Positions 22,932 through 29,053 of a DNA stretch of 39,642 nt are shown here, in pieces. Made by a program: the position numbers and the translations under genes. Below the pieces are notes generated by a model, which was not told where the DNA came from, did no database searches, and saw only the letters and a list, made by a program, of their open reading frames with translations. The DNA comes from a virus. Every line of letters starts with the position of its first letter. Positions within the stretch are counted from its first letter, which is position 1. Location: positions 1 through 39,642 of IMG/VR virus record IMGVR_UViG_3300017917_003643. One strand, 5' to 3'.

Positions 22932-23105
22932 ATGTGGCTTATTTTTACTTTATTAATTCTTTTAACCCTTGGAGGTGTATTTACTGACTTGGTACTTAAA
23001 ATTGAAAAAACATCAGAATTAGATTCTAAATATACACGAATTGCCCATTGGGGATTAGTGGTTATTTTTTATCTTTCTATTTTATATTGGGTTTACAAAT
23101 GGTAA
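22932..23105 (+). CDS. small membrane protein (57 residues, two helices)
   Basis: ATG at 22932 opens a 57-residue frame with two clear hydrophobic helices, about 2-20 (WLIFTLLILLTLGGVFTDL) and about 40-56 (WGLVVIFYLSILYWVYK), joined by a charged loop of about 18 residues. It ends at 23105, 6 bases before the promoter at 23112. A two-helix micro-membrane protein could be an accessory holin or stress protein; there is no direct evidence. Confidence 0.6.
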   Translation: MWLIFTLLILLTLGGVFTDLVLKIEKTSELDSKYTRIAHWGLVVIFYLSILYWVYKW

Positions 23106-23111
23106 AATAAG

Positions 23112-23143
23112 TTTGGCTTTCCAAGGTTTTGATATTATATTTA
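23112..23143 (+). promoter_or_regulatory. phage promoter, TTTGGC-N18-TATATTTA
   Basis: TTTGGC (23112-23117), 18 bases, TATATTTA (23136-23143). The spacer begins TTTCCAAGG so TTGG and CCAA can form a very small hairpin with loop CTTT, as at 38543. Confidence 0.75.
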
Positions 23144-23161
23144 TGATATAATTAAAAACAC

Positions 23162-23296
23162 ATGGAAAAGAATAACATATATAACGGGTTATCTGAACGT
23201 CATGTAGCTCAGATTATCAGAAGAAAAATGATTCAAAAAGTTAAACCATCAGGTAAGGCTTATAAAAGAGAAAAATATAGGTTTACAGGTGAATGA
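23162..23296 (+). CDS. small basic protein (44 residues)
   Basis: ATG at 23162 follows the 23112 promoter by 18 bases. The 44-residue product (MEKNNIYNGLSERHVAQIIR, then RKMIQKVKPSGKAYKREKYR) is basic, with one helix LSERHVAQIIRRKM that could be half of a helix-turn-helix. The stop overlaps the next ATG (ATGA at 23293-23296), which supports its reality. Confidence 0.6.
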   Translation: MEKNNIYNGLSERHVAQIIRRKMIQKVKPSGKAYKREKYRFTGE

Positions 23297-23553
23297 AACA
23301 ATTATATTTTTATAATGATAATGTTTATGTAGTATTAAGGAATATTCCTGCTAGTAATTTTTATAATAAAGAAGAACTAAATAGAGAACACCTTAATAAT
23401 TGGAAAGAGTATTTAGGAGCTGATCATGTGTTAAAAGCAAATGATAGATTTTTGTTTTGTGAGACAGTACCTGAACCTGAATGGAATGAAATTATAGAAG
23501 AAACAATAGTTACAGATGAAGAACAGTTACAACCCGAACAACAAACTATTTAG
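23293..23553 (+). CDS. hypothetical protein
   Basis: An 86-residue protein, MKQLYFYNDNVYVVLRNIPA at the start, LGADHVLKANDRFLFCETVP in the middle, then an acidic tail (EPEWNEIIEETIVTDEEQ). A small beta fold with an acidic end is suggested. It overlaps the ClpP-like gene by 38 bases. No family is recognised. Confidence 0.6.
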   Translation: MKQLYFYNDNVYVVLRNIPASNFYNKEELNREHLNNWKEYLGADHVLKANDRFLFCETVPEPEWNEIIEETIVTDEEQLQPEQQTI

Positions 23554-24058
23554 AACAATTGTTTTAAGTGGGGAGATAGATGAATCATCTGTAAGAGATG
23601 CTATTCAAACAATCTCATTTATAAATGAAATTGATAATGGAAAAGAAGAAGTTGAACCTATAAAATTGATCATTAATAGTGTAGGTGGTAATATACTTGA
23701 TGGTTTTGCTTTAATTGGTATTATAGAAAATTCATATGTACCTGTTTACACATATGGTTATGGTTCAATAATGTCAATGGCGTTACCTATTTTAGTTGCT
23801 GGTGATAAACGTTTTGGTCATTCATTAGCTACATTTATGTATCATGAGTGTTTAGATAGTATGCCTTATGATAAAATGTCTATTCTAAAAGAAAATTTAG
23901 AAGAAACAGACCGATTAATGGCAATGTATGATGAATTTATTGTGTCTAACACCTCACTCACTCAAAAACAATTAAATAAAGTCAAAAGTAAGAAAACTGA
24001 CTGGTATTTTGGCTCTGATGAAGCTCTTAGTTATAATATAATAAATGAAGTTATATGA
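23516..24058 (+). CDS. ClpP-like serine protease
   Basis: The 180-residue product follows the ClpP fold: RTIVLSGEIDESSVRDAIQT (13-32), IKLIINSVGGNILDGFALIG (49-68, oxyanion GG), GYGSIMSMALPILVAGDKRF (81-100, nucleophile Ser87), and ATFMYHECLDS (105-115, His110). The C terminus KTDWYFGSDEALSYNIINEV matches the ClpP R-D-x-[FY]-x-[ST]-x-[ED]-A strand. Where Escherichia ClpP has its catalytic Asp, four residues before the conserved Asp, I see Lys158, so the triad may be altered. It could be a prohead-type protease, but no portal or capsid gene is in view. It could also steer host Clp proteolysis. Confidence 0.75.
   Translation: MKNSYNPNNKLFRTIVLSGEIDESSVRDAIQTISFINEIDNGKEEVEPIKLIINSVGGNILDGFALIGIIENSYVPVYTYGYGSIMSMALPILVAGDKRFGHSLATFMYHECLDSMPYDKMSILKENLEETDRLMAMYDEFIVSNTSLTQKQLNKVKSKKTDWYFGSDEALSYNIINEVI
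24008..24039 (+). promoter_or_regulatory. phage promoter candidate inside ClpP-like gene, TTTGGC-N18-TATAATAT
   Basis: TTTGGC (24008-24013) and TATAATAT (24032-24039) are exactly 18 bases apart, within the last codons of the ClpP-like gene and just before the gene at 24055. Coding constraint could produce a chance match, but both blocks and the spacing agree. Confidence 0.45.
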
Positions 24059-24294
24059 AAGCAAAATTAACATTTGATTTAAATGATCTGGATGATCGTA
24101 TGGAACATGAACGTTGTGTGAAATCAACTGACATGGCCATTGTATTATGGGAATTAATGACTAACTCATACCGTGGTTTAACTAATGGTTATGATGAAGA
24201 TGATGGTTATCATAAAGGTGTAGATGCTGTTTATGACCATCTAAAATCATTATTGTATGAACATAATATTGATGTTGATAAATTAATCCGATGA
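24055..24294 (+). CDS. hypothetical protein
   Basis: A 79-residue protein: MKAKLTFDLNDLDDRMEHER, then CVKSTDMAIVLWELMTNSYR and an acidic middle (NGYDEDDGYHKG) before a final helix. The F-D-L-x-D-x-x-D/E-R-x2-H/F opening and S-x-D-M-A-x-x-L-W-E helix recur in phage proteins of unknown role. ATGA overlaps on both sides. Confidence 0.65.
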   Translation: MKAKLTFDLNDLDDRMEHERCVKSTDMAIVLWELMTNSYRGLTNGYDEDDGYHKGVDAVYDHLKSLLYEHNIDVDKLIR

Positions 24295-24821
24295 GTCTAA
24301 TTAATACTTTCACTTACCCATTTAGGGATTTTTATAGGCGTGTACGTAATGTATTACGTTGGTTACCAACCATTTGGAATGATAGAGACTGGGATCATAG
24401 CTACATAAATGAAATCTTAATCAGGAAGCTTGAATTTACCCGAGACTTCTACCTATCAGATAAACCCTACAGTTCGGAGGCTAAAAGAACTGCTGATGAG
24501 ATTCAAGAAGCTATTTCCCGTCTCCATCAAACTAAAGACTCATGGGAGTTCTATGAAGACCCAGCTTTGGAACAACTAGAACTGAAGTGGGGTCGAACAA
24601 CTCTCAAAGCTATACCCTACGAGTATGCTGAGGATGGTAGTGTTTTAACTTATCAAATGGAAACGGTATACGATACAGAAAAAGTTCATACACCTGAACA
24701 GAAGGAACAGTATTCAAAAGAGTACCTTGAAATTATGAAACAAGCTCGTAAAGACTATATAAAGGATAAAATTAAAGCATATAAATTTATAGCTAAAAAT
24801 ATAGACAAATGGTGGGACTAA
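24291..24821 (+). CDS. hypothetical protein
   Basis: The 176-residue product has LRWLPTIWNDRDWDHSYINE followed by ILIRKLEFTRDFYLSDKPYS in a long helix, then DEIQEAISRLHQTKDSWEFY. Proteins with this W-x2-D-R-D-W-D-x2-[YF] segment followed by a K-[LM]-[EK]-x5-[FL] helix are common in phages but unassigned. The end overlaps the next gene by 13 bases. Confidence 0.65.
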   Translation: MSLINTFTYPFRDFYRRVRNVLRWLPTIWNDRDWDHSYINEILIRKLEFTRDFYLSDKPYSSEAKRTADEIQEAISRLHQTKDSWEFYEDPALEQLELKWGRTTLKAIPYEYAEDGSVLTYQMETVYDTEKVHTPEQKEQYSKEYLEIMKQARKDYIKDKIKAYKFIAKNIDKWWD

Positions 24822-25195
24822 AAAAGAAACTAACATTATGGTGGGAAAAGAAAACTAACTTTAATCCGTATGGTGTTTGGCCTGAAGGTGCTTGTCCTGT
24901 ACAAGCTGAAGGTTATACTAAAGATGGTAACTGGTATTATTTTAGAGCTAGAGGCAGTCATATTCGATTTGTTATCTGTAAATCAGAGGATGATTATACT
25001 GGGTTAATTGAGTCTCCAACTAAGTATTTATTTGAGCGAGAATTAGAATATGGTGATGGTATATTCCAGGCAGGTTGGATGAAACATGAAGACGCTGTTC
25101 GTTTAGTGACAGTATGGTTAAATGAGTATTATGATGAAACTCAAACACTTAAAATATCTAGAAAAGCGAAAAAATGGTTGAACAAACTGAAATAA
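24809..25195 (+). CDS. hypothetical protein
   Basis: A 128-residue, beta-rich protein: FNPYGVWPEGACPVQAEGYT, NWYYFRARGSHIRFVICKSE and YGDGIFQAGWMKHEDAVRLV. It overlaps the preceding gene by 13 and the GH16 gene by 22 bases. It could be a regulator or partner of the GH16 enzyme by position alone. No family is recognised. Confidence 0.6.
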   Translation: MVGLKKKLTLWWEKKTNFNPYGVWPEGACPVQAEGYTKDGNWYYFRARGSHIRFVICKSEDDYTGLIESPTKYLFERELEYGDGIFQAGWMKHEDAVRLVTVWLNEYYDETQTLKISRKAKKWLNKLK

Positions 25196-25863
25196 AATTC
25201 TCAGGTTATAAATGGCAATCAGGGAATAGATGGGGTAATTATCATCCTAAAAATCCCACATATTGGTGTGACCCATCATGTGTAGATGTTACTGGTGGTG
25301 TTTTGCGTTTACAAACCAAACGTCATAAAATAGTAACCTCAGATGCAGGAGTAATTGATATTGGAGTTGGGTTAGTGACATCAATAGATGATTTTAGTTA
25401 TGGTAGATTTGAAGCTGAAGTAATGCTACCTAAAGGTACAGGTTTATTTCCTGCATTTTGGTTATGGGCTTCAGATAGTTGGCCACCTGAAATTGATATA
25501 TTTGAAGGTTGGAGTCGTAAAAATGGTCTATATACTTCAAAATGTATTCCTTATTTTAGTTTAGCTTCAAATGTTCATTATGGAGATTCAAATTATACTC
25601 ATAAATCAATCAAATCCAAATCTCATATGATTTGGAAAAGATTTGATAGATGTTATACTAAATTTGAATTAGATTGGTACCCAGATGAAATTATTATCTC
25701 ATATGACAATATGGTTGTGAGGAGAGTCACTGATGTAGAGATACTTAACTGGTTTGAAGGTAAAACAATGCAGGTTGTTTTTAATAATGGAGTAGATAAA
25801 CCATCTGAATACACTAATGACTCAGTGATGTTGGTTAAAAACTTTAAATACACAGAATGGTAA
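25174..25863 (+). CDS. glycoside hydrolase family 16 (beta-glucanase-like)
   Basis: GH16 enzymes cut beta-1,3 or beta-1,4 linkages in laminarin, lichenan, agar or carrageenan by retention. The 229-residue product has YGRFEAEVMLPKGTGLFPAF (76-95), then FWLWASDSWPPEIDIFEGWS with the catalytic E-I-D-I-x-E block: Glu106 nucleophile, Asp108, Glu111 acid/base. FELDWYPDEIIISYDNMVV near 168-186 is the second conserved strand pair. The length is that of a bare catalytic domain. No signal peptide is visible, so either the protein acts on the virion (tail depolymerase) or it is released at lysis. It overlaps both neighbours (22 and 7 bases). Confidence 0.82.
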   Translation: MVEQTEIKFSGYKWQSGNRWGNYHPKNPTYWCDPSCVDVTGGVLRLQTKRHKIVTSDAGVIDIGVGLVTSIDDFSYGRFEAEVMLPKGTGLFPAFWLWASDSWPPEIDIFEGWSRKNGLYTSKCIPYFSLASNVHYGDSNYTHKSIKSKSHMIWKRFDRCYTKFELDWYPDEIIISYDNMVVRRVTDVEILNWFEGKTMQVVFNNGVDKPSEYTNDSVMLVKNFKYTEW

Positions 25864-26399
25864 GAAAATTACTATTGATTTTGTTTTTATTAGGAACAAT
25901 AACTGGTTACAGCCAATCACGACGCCCTAAAAACACTAAAAAACCTACTATACAGGATGTGATCACTGAAAAGAAAACACCTGAAGATATTCTTAAAGAA
26001 GTTTATAAAGCTAGGCTTGATTCAGCATCTCAGTTTTCATATACTTGTATGCAGTACTTAGTTGAGACTAAAGTTGAGTTAGATAGTGTTAAAAAAGCAA
26101 ATCAAATGCTTTATGTTTTAATTGATAGACAATTAGACTCACTTGCCTCATCTCGTAATAAAGAAAAACGAGCTATGAAATTAATGTTAAAAGAACATTA
26201 TAGAAAAAAAGCATGGATTAAAGCATTTTTTGGTCAAACCGTTTTAGTAGCTGGAGCAGTAGGTGCTTTTATAACAGGCGCTTGGGTTCCAATAGGAATG
26301 GCAGTAGGTGCTTTTGAATTAATGTTAATAATAGAAAGCAAGTATAGTAATGTTAAATTAGAAGATAATAAACAAGAATCAAAACGATATAAAATTTAA
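25857..26399 (+). CDS. exported coiled-coil protein with C-terminal membrane segment, spanin-like layout
   Basis: The 180-residue product starts with a signal sequence (VRKLLLILFLLGTITGYSQS), followed by a charged helical region with LKEVYKARLDSASQF and YTCMQYLVETKVELDSVKK, another helix (LIDRQLDSLASSRNKEKRA), and a long hydrophobic C terminus (VLVAGAVGAFITGAWVPIGM). It is a paralogue of the protein encoded at 36213: both share YK-x2-LDS-x6-Y-x-C-x-x-YL and the same signal-coil-membrane order. Proteins anchored at both ends of the periplasm are typical of spanins, which fuse inner and outer membranes in phage lysis. There is no lipobox cysteine. Confidence 0.6.
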   Translation: MVRKLLLILFLLGTITGYSQSRRPKNTKKPTIQDVITEKKTPEDILKEVYKARLDSASQFSYTCMQYLVETKVELDSVKKANQMLYVLIDRQLDSLASSRNKEKRAMKLMLKEHYRKKAWIKAFFGQTVLVAGAVGAFITGAWVPIGMAVGAFELMLIIESKYSNVKLEDNKQESKRYKI

Positions 26400-26403
26400 A
26401 ATT

Positions 26404-26574
26404 ATGATAAATACAATTGTTAGTTTACTTATTCTAGGGTTTGGATTGAATTATTATTTCAAATACCAAAACCTTAAAAAACAAATGTCTACACCTGTAG
26501 CTACTCCAACTGGTGATGAACCAAATGATAATCCTCAAGTAACAAGTGTACCTGAAAAACAAATTGGAGATTAA
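26404..26574 (+). CDS. small single-pass membrane protein (56 residues)
   Basis: ATG at 26404 opens a 56-residue frame whose TAA shares its last A with the ATG of the next gene. Residues 2-19 (INTIVSLLILGFGLNYYF) form a membrane helix; the rest (KYQNLKKQMSTPVATPTGDE and a Pro/Asp/Asn-rich tail) is disordered and polar. It is in the middle of an exported-protein block, but its job is unknown. Confidence 0.6.
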   Translation: MINTIVSLLILGFGLNYYFKYQNLKKQMSTPVATPTGDEPNDNPQVTSVPEKQIGD

Positions 26575-26915
26575 TGAGACAGTTTTTATTATCTTTATTT
26601 TTAGTACTCACATCATTAATTGCTTTCACCCAATGTGATACTTGTGGAGAATTTTACATCCCAAACGCATTTACTCCAGACGGTGATCGTGATAATGATG
26701 TGTTTGATCTTACACATTTAATACTTGATCAACCCATATTAAAGATATTTGATAAATGGGGAAATAAAATATATGAATCAAATGATTTATATTGGACTGG
26801 TGATGGCGGTACAGGATATTATGGTAATAATGATGTATATGTTTGGGTAGTAGAGTATAAAGATAAAGATGGTTTTCCTAAAATTCAAAAAGGGTTTGTA
26901 ACTCTCATAAGATAA
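26574..26915 (+). CDS. secreted T9SS type B sorting-domain (CHU_C) mini-protein
   Basis: The 113-residue product is a signal peptide (about 1-19, RQFLLSLFLVLTSLIAFT) directly followed by a complete gliding-motility-associated C-terminal domain: YIPNAFTPDGDRDNDVFDL, ILKIFDKWGNKIYESND and YVWVVEYKDKDG, ending GFVTLIR. That domain is the type B sorting signal by which Bacteroidota proteins leave through the type IX secretion system. Normally it sits at the end of a protein of several hundred residues. Here there is no cargo except about 8 residues (CDTCGEFY). It may be a decoy, a competitor for the T9SS, or a plug. The gene sits just before the thymidylate synthase promoter. Confidence 0.8.
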   Translation: MRQFLLSLFLVLTSLIAFTQCDTCGEFYIPNAFTPDGDRDNDVFDLTHLILDQPILKIFDKWGNKIYESNDLYWTGDGGTGYYGNNDVYVWVVEYKDKDGFPKIQKGFVTLIR

Positions 26916-26926
26916 TATTATATTAA
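26895..26926 (+). promoter_or_regulatory. phage promoter, TTTGTA-N18-TATATTAA
   Basis: TTTGTA (26895-26900) and TATATTAA (26919-26926) with an 18-base spacer. The first block overlaps the last codons of the CHU_C gene; the thymidylate synthase ATG is at 26942. Confidence 0.6.
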
Positions 26927-26941
26927 GATAAATAATAAGTT

Positions 26942-28216
26942 ATGCTTTTAGAATCACAATACAAACAATGGTTAGCGGAAAACCCAGGACACTATCTTAC
27001 CTACGATGAATGGTTTAGTAAGTGGGGAGAAATCAACAATCTACCTATAGATGCTGAGCTGTACATACCATTCATTTCAGACGACTTCCAAATTGGACCT
27101 AATGGTGCTTATGAACGTGTAGGTAATGATTTAGATATAGCATACCAAGACCTACTTCAAGACATTTTAGACAATGGAGTAGAAAAAAAAGATCGAACAG
27201 GCACAGGTACGCTATCAGTATTCGGAAGACAAATCAGACATAAAATGTCAGATGGCTTTCCATTGCTCACAACTAAAAAGATGGCTTGGAAAACAATGGT
27301 AACTGAGTTGTTATGGTTCTTGAGAGGTGATACAAACATTAAGTTCCTTGTTGATAACAATTGTCATATTTGGGATGGTGATGCTTATAAGAATTACCAT
27401 AAGCAATGGATGAAAGAAGAAGACCAGTATATGAGGAATTTTAATTCTTTACTACCACCAGAGTTAGTAAAAGAAAGAGATATGACTAAAGAAGAATTCA
27501 TCAACAAAATCAAAACGGATGATGAGTTTGCTAAGCAGTGGGGTGAATTAGGACCAATTTATGGAGCACAATGGAGAAACTGGTCAAATGTTCCTGGTGA
27601 AGAAAATAAAGGTGGTAAGGACCAAATCGCAAACCTAATCTCTGAACTCAAAACAAATCCTGATTCAAGACGACTAATGGTTTCAGCTTGGAATGTAGGT
27701 GAATTAGACCAAATGGTGTTACCTCCTTGTCACTATAGTTTTCAAGTTTATACAAGAGAGTTAACTTGGGAAGAGCAGGTTCATTGGGTATTGAAAAACA
27801 CTAATGTTGAATTAGAGAATGTTTATATTGTAGAAGAAATTGCTAAACCCTCAACACCAACCAGAGCAATCTCTTTAATGTGGAATCAAAGATCAGTAGA
27901 TACATTCTTAGGCTTACCATTCAACATTGCTAGTTATGGTTTACTACTTGAAATCATTGCTAAAGAAGTAAATATGATACCTGAGGAGTTGATTGGTAAT
28001 TTAGGTGATGTACATTTATATTCAAATCATATTGAACAAGCAAAAGAACAAATCAGTAGAACACCTTATGAGTTGCCTAAGTTATATATTAGTAGTGAGT
28101 TTTGGAATCATAAGTATCAAACAATAGACGGATGGATTAAGAGTATGGAGATAGAAGATTTTCAAGTAGAAGGTTATCAATCACACCCAACAATTAAAGC
28201 ACCATTATCAAATTAA
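26942..28216 (+). CDS. thyA: thymidylate synthase with N-terminal extension and extra insertion
   Basis: ThyA methylates dUMP to dTMP with methylenetetrahydrofolate. The core is intact: RTGTGT (85-90), GELGPIYGAQWRNW (201-214), DSRRLMVSAWN (241-251), catalytic Cys263 in LPPCHYSFQVY, RSVD (317-320) and GLPFNIASYG (324-333). Length is 424 against 264-316. There is an extra N-terminal segment of about 64 residues (SQYKQWLAENPGHYLTYDEW and following). The R-to-Cys distance (178) matches the long Lactobacillus-type enzyme. Between Cys263 and Asp320 there are about 34 extra residues (WEEQVHWVLKNTNVELENVY), which normal enzymes lack. A dedicated promoter precedes it. Phages carry ThyA to raise dTTP supply. 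Confidence 0.92.
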   Translation: MLLESQYKQWLAENPGHYLTYDEWFSKWGEINNLPIDAELYIPFISDDFQIGPNGAYERVGNDLDIAYQDLLQDILDNGVEKKDRTGTGTLSVFGRQIRHKMSDGFPLLTTKKMAWKTMVTELLWFLRGDTNIKFLVDNNCHIWDGDAYKNYHKQWMKEEDQYMRNFNSLLPPELVKERDMTKEEFINKIKTDDEFAKQWGELGPIYGAQWRNWSNVPGEENKGGKDQIANLISELKTNPDSRRLMVSAWNVGELDQMVLPPCHYSFQVYTRELTWEEQVHWVLKNTNVELENVYIVEEIAKPSTPTRAISLMWNQRSVDTFLGLPFNIASYGLLLEIIAKEVNMIPEELIGNLGDVHLYSNHIEQAKEQISRTPYELPKLYISSEFWNHKYQTIDGWIKSMEIEDFQVEGYQSHPTIKAPLSN

Positions 28217-28222
28217 TAAGTT

Positions 28223-28522
28223 ATGACATACGAAAATTTTTTAAAAATAACGCTTGAGTTACAAAAACAAGAGCGCATTGTAGACAACTTGTATAAAAAC
28301 AAAGTTGACCTACTTGAGTTTATAGATCCGTATCACGGTTTAATTCATTTACTGATTAAAGAGATCTATGGTGAGGAAGGTGTTGATTGGTTTTCTTGGT
28401 TTTGTTATGAGAATGATTATGGTCAAGGCACATTAGAGGCATGGGATAAAAATAAAAATCCAATTTGTTATGATTTTAAATCGTTGTGGGAGTTTTTAGA
28501 AAAACTTAGGTTGAAGGCTTAG
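28223..28522 (+). CDS. hypothetical protein, paralogue of the 18471 gene
   Basis: This 99-residue protein has IHLLIKEIYGEEGVDWFSWF, CYENDYGQGTLEAWDKNKNP and DFKSLWEFLEKLRLKA. It shares the ordered pattern (Y-G-x-E, W-x2-Y-x-x-D, L-x-[AK]-[WL], L-W-x-[LF]) with the 129-residue protein at 18471. It reads as a small alpha/beta protein. The gene follows thyA by 6 bases, so it likely shares the thyA promoter. Confidence 0.65.
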   Translation: MTYENFLKITLELQKQERIVDNLYKNKVDLLEFIDPYHGLIHLLIKEIYGEEGVDWFSWFCYENDYGQGTLEAWDKNKNPICYDFKSLWEFLEKLRLKA

Positions 28523-28536
28523 TCTTCATATATGTA
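28506..28536 (+). promoter_or_regulatory. weak promoter candidate, TTAGGT-N17-TATATGTA
   Basis: TTAGGT (28506-28511) and TATATGTA (28529-28536) with 17 bases between them are a degraded match to the phage promoter. The site lies just before the lipoprotein gene and its leader hairpin. Confidence 0.25.
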
Positions 28537-28575
28537 TAATAAATAAAACCACATTTGTTGTGAGTTAAATCTTAA

Positions 28576-28600
28576 GGTTTTGGGAATACACTTCAAAACC
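28576..28600 (+). promoter_or_regulatory. hairpin abutting the lipoprotein start codon
   Basis: GGTTTTG (28576-28582) and CAAAACC (28594-28600) pair perfectly around an 11-base loop, and the ATG of the lipoprotein begins at 28601. This would place the start codon at the base of the stem and could limit translation. Confidence 0.4.
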
Positions 28601-28942
28601 ATGAAAAAGATATTTCCCACACTAACCCTCCTGATAGCAATGCTGTCACTCACTTCTTGTGCTATTCAACAAGAAATTGAAATCATTAAAGATAGAAAAC
28701 AAAAAACTGAACATTTTGTCCATCACAGACAAACTGTTAAAGACGGCTTGTTTTCTAAAAATCGCAAACTAAGAGTACGCCACAGGTATTTTTATCATGA
28801 TATAGATGATAATAAATGGTACTTTAGACCTACTCCACAGTGGCCTGATTTTATACACTACAAGAGAACTGGTGGTGTTAAAGGCACTGGGGGTAAGGTT
28901 AGAGTGATTAAAAGGGCTACTGTTGCTAAACCTACTAAGTAA
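28601..28942 (+). CDS. lipoprotein of unknown function
   Basis: The frame can be opened by TTG at 28580, but the ATG at 28601 gives a proper lipoprotein signal: MKKIFPTLTLLIAMLSLTSC with lipobox L-T-S-C, lipidated Cys20. The mature part is short and very basic (about 93 residues; IKDRKQKTEHFVHHRQTVKD, KNRKLRVRHRYFYHD) and ends with a Gly/Lys/Thr tail. A small basic lipoprotein could be an o-spanin or a superinfection-exclusion protein; neither is proved, and the lysis genes are 6 kb away. Confidence 0.65.
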   Translation: MKKIFPTLTLLIAMLSLTSCAIQQEIEIIKDRKQKTEHFVHHRQTVKDGLFSKNRKLRVRHRYFYHDIDDNKWYFRPTPQWPDFIHYKRTGGVKGTGGKVRVIKRATVAKPTK

Positions 28943-29053
28943 ATTCTTTCATCTATAAAGACTTGCAATTAGTCTCCTTCATAACTATGAACAGTTGATT
29001 GTTCATGATAGGACTAGAGTCTAAATATTTATAATAAACCAAAAACAAAGTAT
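28943..29053 (+). promoter_or_regulatory. structured leader upstream of the subtilase gene
   Basis: This 111-base gap holds several stems: AGACT (28959-28963) with AGTCT (28971-28975); ATGAACA (28987-28993) with TGTTCAT (29000-29006) around loop GTTGAT; and GACT-AG-AGTC near 29012-29021. The first and last stems could exchange partners (AGTCT occurs twice). No T-tract follows, so it is more likely a leader or processing region than a terminator. I see no match to the phage promoter; TATTTATAATAA near 29026 is a loose -10-like box. Confidence 0.35.

Noticed and set aside
28580-28600. TTG start giving seven extra residues on the lipoprotein
   Set aside because: The extension would spoil the lipoprotein signal; the ATG at 28601 gives a proper signal peptide and lipobox.
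29020-29040. TATTTATAATAA before the subtilase gene as a T4-type late promoter
   Set aside because: T4 late promoters read TATAAATA in the direction of transcription. Here the match is on the opposite orientation and no shared flanking pattern with other genes was convincing, so I only mention it as a loose -10-like box.
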